Origin: Bidens hawaiensis
Taxonomy: Eukaryota; Streptophyta; Magnoliopsida; Asterales; Asteraceae
Assembly (NCBI GenBank): GCA_021521415.1
Contig: JAIQDT010002041.1
Location: forward strand, 186,001-250,000
Length of the DNA stretch: 64,000 nucleotides
Direction: 5' to 3'
Shown: positions 36,715 through 46,197 of the stretch, piece after piece
Position numbering within the stretch: position 1 is the first letter of the stretch
Layout: every line of letters begins with the position of its first letter
Program-made: the position numbers and the translations under genes
Notes under the pieces: generated by a model
The model's database searches: none
What the model was told of the DNA's origin: nothing
Seen by the model: the letters and a program-made list of their open reading frames with translations, nothing else

Positions 36715-37878
36715 ATGCGTCTCTTTCGAAAGTTCATCACACCCTCATTTAGAAAAAGAATTGTGATGGATGAAGAAAAAGAAAAAATCAAGGCCCTACG
36801 CCTAAAAGAAAAAATTCTTTTAATAGAATAACGAGCTGTGCAACAGCAAATTGTGTTATACAATGAATTGCTTAACACCAAAACTGTAAATTATGTACAG
36901 GAAGATGAAAGTCTAAAAACAGAATCTATTCCTTTACAAACGGCTAAAGGTAAAGAAAAATCAAGTCCGTTGATCCCTGATGCTTTGGGAAAAAGCATAC
37001 ATGAGGCAAAAGATGAGCCACAATCATCTTCTAGTCCGGAAGCAAACGGCTCCGGTAAAGACAACTCAAATCCGTTTACGGCTGATAGTTTGCCAAAAAC
37101 TATTAAAACCACCTATGCTCAAAAGGTGACATCTCCAGGAAATCAAAATTCAAGATTCTACGTCATTTTTTATGGGGACCACAGAGGAATTTATGCAGAC
37201 TGGGCTATTGTCTCAAAATATATCCAGAATACGTCAGCTCCCTACAAAAAATTCAGCTCCTTGTTACAAGCCCAACAAGAGGCCACAAGATTTTCTGCAG
37301 AATTTGGGAAAAAAGAAATTCCATTAAGAATTTCTATCTTTCCTACACCTGTAGTAAAGACGACAAGAACATCACCGGTTAACTTTTCAAACTCACCATT
37401 TGAAAGAAAATCAGAAAAAAGAATAGAGATTCAGAATGAAGAAATCGACCTAATAAGTTTGGGCGAATTCCGATCAGTCTGGTCTAAAGCTAGGGCTCTT
37501 AGCCCAGACGACTTTGAAGTCAAAAATATATACACAGAAGACAAGACATCAAAAAGTCTATACAACTTCTGTCCAGGATCTGATCCTCATTTAGTTTCTC
37601 TTGCATTTTCTGCTGGACTAATTAAATGTATATATCCCTCTGCTAATTTACAAGAAATTAACTTGTTCACAGAAGGCATGAAGAAGGCTATAAAAACCTT
37701 CAGAAAAAAGATTGCAGCTGCCAAAGATGCTAATATTTATATTGAATGCACCTCTGCGTTACCAGATTGGTATCAAGAAAAAAGCTTTCCCGCCTTATAT
37801 TTATTAGTTGGCTTAGCTAAAACAAGAAATGTCCAACCTTCCAAAGTCATGGAAGAAAAAGAAGATATCAGCAATTAG
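36715..37878 (+). pseudogene. Endogenous caulimovirid transactivator/inclusion-body protein (ORF VI-like)
   Basis: From the ATG at 36715 one frame runs to TAG at 37876-37878, broken only by TAA at 36829-36831; an uninterrupted 346-codon part starts at 36838. The central region FYVIFYGDHRGIYADW (37155-37205) and the following KKFSSLLQAQQEA stretch match the RNase H-like fold conserved in transactivator proteins of caulimoviruses. The region around 37560-37720 (NFCPGSDPHLVSLAF) fits the C-terminal part. In such viruses the protein allows reinitiation on the polycistronic RNA and forms inclusion bodies. Position after the polymerase fits. It is the least damaged large frame of this provirus. Confidence 0.75.
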
Positions 37879-38010
37879 GTCTCCATTAGAGTTAATGGGT
37901 ATCTAAAAATCTTAAAGACTCTTCAGCGGATTAAAGTTGGAAGTTTTAAGAAAATTAATTACTGCAGCCAAAACTGCATAATTACTAGTTACAGTGGAAC
38001 CCCCCTACTT

Positions 38011-38223
38011 GTGCATGAAAAACATGCAATAGAGACCATTGAGCAACGAATCATTCTCAATCAACTTGATGTAGGTCCGGCCACTAAAAAATTATTGTGT
38101 CAAGAACTCGCACGCATAATAGAAAATCATGCATGTGAAGAGTGCAGAGAAAGTGACATCCTCTCAGACGAAATGATGGAGGATACAAGTGAATTGGACC
38201 CTACACATGGGTTCATTGATTAA
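38011..38223 (+). CDS. Small ORF in the viral intergenic region, unknown
   Basis: A 70-codon frame starts after the transactivator. It is acidic, with three Cys near the C-terminal half (LLCQELARIIENHACEEC). I recognise no family. It may be a remnant of a viral frame or chance. Its location between the transactivator and the promoter-like region is the only support. Confidence 0.25.
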   Translation: MHEKHAIETIEQRIILNQLDVGPATKKLLCQELARIIENHACEECRESDILSDEMMEDTSELDPTHGFID

Positions 38224-38269
38224 AAGCAAGCATGTGAATAAAGCAGGCAAAGCGACAACCTCTTGGTCA

Positions 38270-38400
38270 AATAATGGAGGACACGTAATTAGGACCCCAC
38301 ACGGGTTCAATTATGAAGATAATTACGTAAGCACTTATGTAAACAAAAAGAACTTTACGTTCATTGTTTTTCCTATATAATGTAAGAATTGTATTACGAC
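38270..38400 (+). promoter_or_regulatory. Putative pararetrovirus full-length-transcript promoter
   Basis: After the transactivator a region with ATTACGTAAG and TTATGTAA motifs (activation-sequence-like bZIP sites) is followed by TATATAA at 38374-38380. The layout resembles the 35S-type promoter of caulimoviruses located in the large intergenic region. Downstream sequence loses viral resemblance near 38500. Confidence 0.5.
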
Positions 38401-39351
38401 AAAAACAGAAGCATTGACTTAATTTTTTCAAACGACATTAATGAATTTAAATCTATACCGAAACCTAGTTAAAAGTCTGATGTAGCAAACAACCATTTTC
38501 CATGCATGGCATGTTCTCCATTAGATTAGACTAGGTGTTTTGGCGTCAAAGACCCTCCACCTTGGATTTTTAACACCCGCCAAACTATTATTACCCCATG
38601 TGTATAGGTGCCAAACAAGTAAATGCCCCCTTGGGTGCTAGTGCAGTTACGAGCAAGGGGCTCCATATGGTAGGACCAGCTATAATCACAATCACAAGAC
38701 CTCAATCTCATTTTTTATATAAAAATTAAAATTTTGTTTCTAGTAAAACAATTACACAACGATTAGCGAATGCCTCAAATGCCTACGTGGCAGTGACGTG
38801 GTAATTAGTGAATGCCTTCCTCAATAGAGATGGCCATACAAACCGGTTAACCAAACTTACCCGAAAAATGAACCACGACCGCACCGGTTTGGAACCACTT
38901 TTACAAAAACCGGTTTAAGCAGTTGTAACCTGCCAGAGTGCCGGGTTAGGATCGGTTTGAAGCTATTTTTAAGCTCTAACCGGTTTGAACCCGACTGTTT
39001 AGAACAGGTTATATAAAAACCGGTTTAACCCATATAGAAACCAGTTTGCCTACATACATCCGTTGCAAAATTCATTCATAGCCGTATCCATTTATAGCTC
39101 AGTCTATTTCAGGCCTCATTGGTTCGTCGAAAATTGTAAATCAATTTATTGGACATTTATGACACAAATGGTGACCCATTCCTCCCATATTGCCATTAAA
39201 TATTCAGCATCCACTACACAAATCAATTTATTGTAAAGTAAAATAGGAAATGATTATTTATGTATTTTCATGACTGATATCGGCTAAACTAATTAATTTA
39301 GACATTAACATATGTGATGAATCAAATGGAGGTTTTCATTTGGCTGAATAA
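38401..39351. other. Non-coding DNA right of the viral insert
   Basis: The right viral border lies somewhere near 38400-38520. Positions 38829-39050 hold a degenerate repeat of ACCGGTTT/AACCGGTT motifs starting with GAGATGGCCATAC, of the MITE type seen in the helicase introns. No coding is seen. Confidence 0.4.
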
Positions 39352-40460
39352 AGGTAGTGTTTGGTAGGTATGAATGAGAGAAGGAATGGAATTAGTTATT
39401 GTAAGAGAATAAAAAAAGGTGTTTGGTTTGTCAATGAAATAGAAAAAATGTGTCGGGTTCGTCGTCGACACAAGCCGATGTGGGGGCCCGTGAAGAATTG
39501 GACCGACTAAATTATATGTTCGGTCATTTCGAAACCCAAAACGTGGAACGTTTGCTACCTTCCAAGCTAGCAACGAAACCAACGATTGGCTTGCTGGTCT
39601 ATTTGAATTGCAGCAATTGGAACGAGACTCGAGTACCTCATCTCAAAGGGGTTTACCGAAGAGGCCATATTACTGGAACAATATTACAAAAAAATGCACG
39701 AATTTTATGGTTTTTAGTTTTGTTTTTTATTTTTTGGTTATGTATTTTTTCCGGTATTTCTTTTTTTAATTTTCATGAATTTATTTATTTATTTAATTTA
39801 ATGAGTTTTTATTTGTTTGATTTAATTATAAAAAGAAAATAAAAAAATAGATTACCTAACGATGTGATGAAGCTACAAAATCATTACATCCATAAAATAA
39901 AAATTAACCCTTTGCTGACTAAACACCACTTATCACTTATACACCCTACTTTGTAGCCTTTCGCTACACATTGACATAACCTTATTAATAAGTGAACCTA
40001 ATCCCTTTAAGTTGTATTCTACAAGGAATCAAGGTCGAGTTGGAATTTGAAAGGATAAATCCCGTGGTTGATTAACCGATGGAATCAATTCAGATAAATC
40101 CCAAGTCGATGGCCGGGAACGATGGTTGGTGACAGTAGGTTGCTGGTAGTGGTGGTGGTGGACAGCAGTGATGATGACGATGGGCGAGAGCTATGGTTGG
40201 GGGCAATGGGTGGTTGGTGGTGGGCGGCGGTAGTAGTGGTGAGAGGGTGACGGCGATGATGGTGTGTGGTGGCAGCGGTAGTGGTGGTGGTGAGAGGGCG
40301 ATGGTGGTGGGTGGTGGAGGTGACATTGTGTGAAAGAGGGATGGAATGAAAAAAACAAGTGGTGTGGATGGAATGAAATAGAGTTTTAGGGAGAAATGGA
40401 GTGAACATGACAATGGCTAATTCCATTTCGTTGATATCAACCAAACATCGATCCTTTTAT

Positions 40461-41738
40461 GGGAAAATTCCCAAAACAGCCCCTTTTAGATAGAGAAGTT
40501 CAAAAATAGCCCTTTTTTCCTCAAAATTTTTTATAATTTGGACTGTTAAGACGCATTGGGAATAGATAAAAATAAATACGAGATTTTGAAAGAAAGTCAT
40601 GTAAAAGACGAGATTTGGGGAAATAATGCCGTGCAAGTCCAAATTATTTGTAATCTTGGAGCAAAAGTTCAAATTTTTCAAAAACTTTTTTTATTCAAAA
40701 AAACCGTCTTCAAAGACTGTTTTTTTTATGTTTCCTACCTTTCCCGTTCAAATTTTCAAATTCTTGAAAATTATCTTTTTTACAATTATACCCCTTAACC
40801 ACCATCACCACCTTGAACCACCACCACCACCACCACCTTGAACCACCACCATCACTGATGCCGTCGGCCCCACCCCATCACCACCACCACCGTCATTACC
40901 ACCATCGCTGCCTCAACTACCACCACCACCATCCGTCACTACCACCATCATCGTCACCGTCACGACCACCATCCCTATTGCCGACTCTAGAATCTTCACT
41001 TCATCAACACATGATGAATTCTGGAAACAACAACAATGGCAGCCTACAATCATCAAGTGGTGCTGAAGAAGAGTGTAATTCACGCGCCACCGCCCTTCAC
41101 TTACCTCACCAACCACGACCCTTCAACCACCAACTAAATCAGGCCAACAACAGTCCCTCCCTTGTTCTTTTCATCATCCCAACAAAACCAACTTCTTGAT
41201 CTTGACTCTGTTGTGTGGTCCAACACCTTACCTTCTTTCTCCGACCACCACCACCACCTTTTAATCTATCAAGTGGTAGTGACGGTGGCGATGATGGTGG
41301 TAGTGACAGGTGGTGGTGGTGGTGGAGGCGGCTATGGTGGTGGTGATGGGGTGGGGCCGACGGCGTCGGTGATGGTGGTGGTTCAAGGTAGTGATGGTGG
41401 TTCAAGGGTATAATTGTAAAAAAATATAATTTTTCAAGAATTTTCAAATTTGGACGGGAAAGGTAGAAAACTTAAAAAGACAGTCTCTCAAGACGGTTTT
41501 TTTGAGTAAAAAAGTTTTTGAAAATTTTGAACTTTTGCTCCAAGATTACAAATAATTTGGACTTGCACGGCATTATTTCCCCAAATCTCGTCTTTTACCT
41601 GATTTTCTTTCGAAATCTCTTCTTTATTTTTATCTATTCCCAATGCGTCTTGACAGTCCAAATTATAAAAGATTTTGAGGGAAAAAGGGCTATTTTAGGA
41701 CTTCTCTCTTTAAAATGGGCTATTTTGGGAATTTTCTC
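40461..41738. mobile_element. Fold-back Mutator-like element with long inverted arms
   Basis: Ends are GGGAAAATTCCCAAAA and, on the other strand, GAGAAAATTCCCAAAA. A 10-bp duplication flanks it: ATCCTTTTAT (40451-40460) and ATCTTTTTAT (41739-41748), one mismatch. The inverted arms are about 340 bp of AT-rich sequence and continue through CAC/GTG-rich sequence to a total of roughly 500 bp each. A unique centre of about 230-280 bp remains (about 40980-41230). Long terminal inverted repeats with a 9-10-bp duplication are typical of MULEs. The His-rich frames read from the arms are artefacts of the CAC repeats. Confidence 0.8.
40980..41250 (+). pseudogene. Possible captured gene fragment inside the fold-back element
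   Basis: The unique centre has coding-like composition. One frame gives HMMNSGNNNNGSLQSSSG followed by an EEE-Cys-Asn-Ser-Arg stretch; another gives LLDLDSVVWSNTLPSFSD. The Ser/Asn run, the acid-acid-X-aromatic/Cys-X-Ser-Arg pattern and the final D-L-D-X-V-W-S remind me of C-terminal parts of plant VQ-motif proteins. The VQ motif itself is not present and the two parts are in different frames. Treat the family name as a guess; the fragment character is better supported. Confidence 0.3.
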
Positions 41739-41811
41739 ATCTTTTTATTCATTCCATCAAATGGTTAATCCCATTTTGCCTCTCATTCCTGCACACCAAA
41801 CGCTACTTTAA

Positions 41812-42099
41812 GAAGTTTTTGGGTTTTACGTTCTTATAACTTTTCCCATAAGTTAATGAGTTACAACTTTATAGCTTATTCACTTATCTCCTCACAATAA
41901 CACGCAATACCAAACAACTTTTAACTTTTTCAAAAATTAATGAGCCATAAGTTTCTTAAAATAAGCAATCCCAAACACACAATTCTTCATGCCTACTGAT
42001 CTAGTTTATTAATTTGCTCATTCAATTGTACATGAAACTTACAAACTTTAAGGCTTTAAGCTGTTTTATTGATTTTTATGATAAAGTTGGTAACCAAAG
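41812..42099. other. Short non-coding spacer between TIR elements
   Basis: About 290 bp without coding. Contains motifs like CCCAAACACAC and TTATAACTTTTCCCATAAG that look like MITE debris. Confidence 0.3.
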
Positions 42100-43204
42100 T
42101 TGAATTTTTTACCAAACTGGTGTTGGTAGAAAACGTATTTACCATTTTGGTGTTCCATGAAAACTATTTACCAAACTAGTGTTTTCCTTTATTTTCTATT
42201 CACCTTTTATTATTAAATCATCATATTAGAGTTTCTTTTTTATTATTTTTATATTAATTAACCTTTTTTTATATTTTATCAACAAAACTTTTCTTATCTT
42301 TTTTTGTATCTCGTTGCTATTCTTTTTATTCCTTTTTTTTATTGTTTTCAAATTTATTTATTTTTTGTTTTTATTTAAATATATTCATTTTACGAATTTT
42401 ATTTTTTAGGTTTAGTTTCGAGACTTTGACGAACATAACCGATACCGATCAAATCCACGTCGAATAATACCGCAACGTCTGGGTTTTACCAAATTATGTT
42501 ATTTTTTTGTTTTAAGTATGTTCATTTACGAATTTATTTTTGGCCGGGTTAAGTTTCGGTACGGTAACGAACCTAACTGGTACTGATGTTCTAGATTCTT
42601 TTCGTTTTAAATATGTTCAGTGTAGTATATTCAATTTATTTTACACATTTTTTTAAATTTGTTTATAGTTGTAGAGATCGGTAGCGACTCAACTTCATTT
42701 GGCATTTTGGCCTTTTTGTTTGTGTTCTTTGAATTTCATATTTTCGTTTATATTTGATATTGAGACTCGTGGCTTGTAGCAGGTTAAGTTTTAATATTTG
42801 GTTATCTTTTTATGTTTCTTATTTCATTTTGAATTTATTTAGATGATTTATTTGTTTTTATATTTGACATTTGTAGATAAAAAATAAAACAAGAAGAAAA
42901 AAATTATAACAATTAGTGAAAATACAAAAAAAAAAGAAAGAAAGAAAAGAAAAGCTGACTGATAAGAAAATATATATAAAAAAAGAAGATACTGGATTGA
43001 TAGATAAAATATACATAAGCATTATGTTATAAAAAAATAAATAATCGATTAACTAAATAAAAAAAATTAAAAGACTCCAATAAAAGAATTTAAAAATAAA
43101 GCTGAATATAAAACAAATGAAAAACACTAGTTTGGTAAATAGTTTTCATGGAGCACTAAAATGATAAATACTTTTTCCACCAACTAGTTTGGTAAAAAAT
43201 TCAA
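42100..43204. mobile_element. TIR DNA element (about 1.1 kb, non-coding)
   Basis: About 95 bp at the left (TTGAATTTTTTACCAAACTG...) recur inverted at the right (...AGTTTGGTAAAAAATTCAA). CCAAAG flanks both ends (42094-42099 and 43205-43210), possibly the target duplication. The interior is very AT-rich and non-coding, with TACGAATTT and GATACCGATC-type motifs. The superfamily is uncertain; the TIR length would fit a Mutator-like element but the duplication is short. Confidence 0.6.
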
Positions 43205-43210
43205 CCAAAG

Positions 43211-43692
43211 TTTAAAACATGAAATTAAACTAAATCGATTGTTTCACTAAAATCTTTAACCTAAACATTCCATATATTATTGATATATAGGTTTAATATT
43301 AATGCATTTAAATGACGGCTGTTGATTTAAAAAAAAAAACCCTGTGAATAAAACGAAAAAGCTAGTCATAATTAGAAGGCGGCTAACGGCTGACCACCTA
43401 ACAACTTTATTAATTTATTATGTTTTAAGTAAGGTGTTCTAACTTTGACCCAGAAATGTTCAGACTATTAGCCCATTTTCTATTTGTAAGGAAGAAAAGT
43501 CTAGAAAGTCTTTAAGCTAAATAACATAGAAATCAAAGCTATATATAAAAACTAAAAATTCAAAGTTTTCTGTTTATGAAAAATCCAATGCAAATATAGT
43601 TCAAGTGTGCACATTATAATTACGTGTTCTATAATCTATATCTCTATACTCCCTTTGATTCTATGAATTGTCCAATTCACACCCAAGAGAAG
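43211..43692 (+). promoter_or_regulatory. Upstream region of aminotransferase copy 2
   Basis: AT-rich, with CTATATATAAAAAC at about 43540 as the best TATA candidate about 150 bp before the ATG at 43693. The segment from about 43595 matches the upstream DNA of copy 1. Confidence 0.35.
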
Positions 43693-45853
43693 ATGGAAGA
43701 TCAACAGCAACCCATAAGAGAATATGCCAAGCTGCTTCATGATGTAATTGTTGCCAAAGATGCACCGGATAGTGACTCGTGTGCTGATACGAAACTATGC
43801 TGGCTACGATCACAAATTGTTGGAGGGTTTGCTGATATTCAAACTCCATTTGGAGCACGTAGGCTTATGTACGCAGATCATACGGCCTCAGGTGGCTGTC
43901 TTCGTTACATCGAAGACTACATTATCCAGAATCTTCTTCCCTTTTATGGTAAGCTTACATTTGTTGTTTTTACATGTTTCTGGTGTTATTTACTTGCTTT
44001 TAAACTTTCCAGGTAACACTCACACATGTGACAACTATGTCAGTAATCGGACCATGAACATGCTCCACGAGGCAACCGCATTTGTGAAGAAATGTTTAGG
44101 CGGATCCCAAAATCATGCACTCCTTTTCTGCGGATCCGGCACTACAGCCGCTATTAAACGGCTTCAACAAGTCATGGGAATTGCAGTTCCGTCAATTTTA
44201 AGAGAGAAAGTGTTGAACTCATGTATAGAAAGTGAAGAAAGATGGGTCGTTTTTGTTGGTCCTTATGAACACCACTCCAACCTCCTTTCCTGGAGGCAAA
44301 GCCTAGCAGAAGTAATAGACATTGGTCTTGATGAAGATGGTATGCTTGATATGGATGATTTGAAGGTGCGTCTGGAGTTTTATCAAACCACTGGACGCCC
44401 AATGATGGGTTCTTTTTCCGCTTGTAGTAATGCTACTGGAATTTGTTCTGACACACGCACTTTAGCTTGCATGCTTCACGAGTTTGGAGCCTTCGCATGC
44501 TTTGATTTTGCAACAAGGTAACTGCTTTATTTTGCATAATTGTTCAATGGTAACTAGAGTTCTGATGACAAGTACCTTTAATGTTGAATGCATATATCAA
44601 AGCGGTCCATATGCAGAGATAGATATGAGATCAGGTGCTGCTGATGGCTATGATGCCATAGCCTTAAATCCACACAAGTTTCTTGGGGGGACCCGGATCA
44701 CCAGGAATTCTTCTGATGAGCAAGGCCTTATACAAGCTGAAATTTGCTCCTCCTTCGACATGTGGCGGTGGGACCGTTAACTACGTTAATTCCTTCAATG
44801 AACAGGTACCAAAATGGTGTATTCCAGTAGACCCAAACTATAACTGTTGATTTTGAATACAAATGTGAGGTGGCAACCATAAAATGTAGGACACAATATA
44901 CGTTAACGACATTGGAGAAAGGGAAGATGCGGGAACACCACAAATTATCCAACGAGTAAAAGCAGCTTTAGCCTTCCAAGTTAAAGAATACATCAAATGT
45001 GAAGTCATTACCAAGAAAGAACATGACTACATTGAAAAGGCGCTAGAGAGACTTGTGAAACATTCCAACATATGTGTGCTGGGAAATACAAAAGTAGAGA
45101 GACAAGCGATTCTATCCTTCCTCATTTACACAACTAATGGGAGAGACAAGTGGCCTCTTAATGGGGCTTTTGTAGCTAAGCTCCTAAATGACCTCTTTGG
45201 CATCCAAGCTCGAGGAGGATGTGCCTGTGCAGCACCATATGGTCATTTTTTGCTTGGAATCGATGAACCATGTTCGCTTGCAATGAAAGAGGCAATCGAA
45301 AAGGTACAGAGTCTACTTTCTACATTTTTCCATACCAAATATTACTATTAATTATAATTTTGTGTTAGGTAATTAACCTGCATATGTATATGTATATATT
45401 CGTATTATTATGTTCATTAATTTACATTGATAGGGCTATAATGGAGTAAAGATGGGTTGGACAAGAGTGAGCTTTCCTTACTACATGTCTAATGAGGAAT
45501 ATGAATTCATTCTTGTTGCAATTGAATTTGTAGCTGATTATGGACATAGATTTCTTCCCCACTACCACTTGGATTGGAATACAGGCAGTTGGTCTTTCAA
45601 AACTGATCCTTTTGAGATGACATGTCTCAGAGAGAAAGATTGCAAGCTTTGTGCTTCATTTTGTAGCACTGCTGCACCAAAAGCTAATATTCAACAAAAG
45701 GTGATGGACTGTAGAACAACTGTTAACTTTGACAAGTACACATTCTATCTTGAGGTTGCAAAGCACATTGTCAACATACTTCCAGAGGATCCTGAATCCG
45801 AACGGACACTTCCCAAGGACTTAGATTCCAACTATGTGTTTTTTCAAGTTTAG
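43693..45853 (+). pseudogene. Class V aminotransferase/cysteine-desulfurase-like gene, copy 2 (1-bp insertion)
   Basis: Five exons align with intact copy 3: 43693-43948, 44013-44517, 44603-44805, 44890-45303 and 45434-45853, all with GT/AG borders. Exon 3 is 203 nt against 202 in copy 3. The extra base is an A between the G-run and CCC just after the PLP-lysine motif NPHKFLGG, where copies 1 and 3 read GGGCCC. It shifts the frame into a stop at about 44780 before exons 4 and 5. The rest is well kept: ADHTASGG, LLFCGSGTTAA, the RGGCACAAPYGH loop and the C-terminal tail. The family uses PLP to act on amino acids, often releasing sulfur from cysteine. Either this is a young pseudogene or the extra base is an assembly error. 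The start ATG was chosen by position relative to copy 1. Confidence 0.8.
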
Positions 45854-46197
45854 ATTAATCAAAGAGCCTAAAAGTATTAAGCATACTACCAAAGTCGTAT
45901 TAATTGGTTGTTGTATGTTTACTGTTATTAGCTCCTAGAATTTCTCCTTCCCTAAACGTTTACATGGTGTAATTGGCTATATTATCCTCTGTGATAGAAT
46001 AAAGAGTTAACGCTTTCATCATTAATTCCTATATACCGTTACTATGTTAGAGCCCGTGTTCCACACGGGTGAAAAATATAATAAAATAAAAAATTGTTAT
46101 ATGTAATACATTAATTATAAGTGAATTAACAATATATCATTTAGAAGTCAAGAAATTCAACACAATAACTACTTAAGTGGAGTTGGTAAGCATCTTT
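45854..46197. other. 3' flank of copy 2
   Basis: An AATAAAG polyadenylation-like signal is at 46000-46006. A short hairpin GCCCGTGTTCCACACGGGT is at 46051-46069. No gene is seen. Confidence 0.4.

Larger units (their letters stand above)
39352..41808. mobile_element. PIF/Harbinger-type element with a nested Mutator-like element
   Basis: The ends are inverted repeats of the AGGTAGTGTTTGGT...ACCAAACGCTACTT type, with matching GAATGAGAG just inside. A TAA target triplet flanks both ends (39349-39351 and 41809-41811). This fits PIF/Harbinger elements. Apart from the nested element at 40461-41738 it carries only a fragmentary frame (39450-39842) that I do not recognise and a GGTGGT-rich stretch (40100-40330). 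No transposase is seen. Confidence 0.55.

Noticed and set aside
40085..40444. Minus-strand His/Thr/Pro-rich frames
   Set aside because: Produced by GGT/ACC triplet repeats; several frames are open at once, which is a sign of repeat artefact.
40813..41447. His-rich frames on both strands in the fold-back element
   Set aside because: They translate the CAC/GTG repeats of the inverted arms and are mirror images; only the short centre may be gene-derived.
46045..46072. Helitron terminus at the GCCCGTGTTCCACACGGGT hairpin
   Set aside because: No CTRR end, no TC start and no A|T insertion point could be shown.
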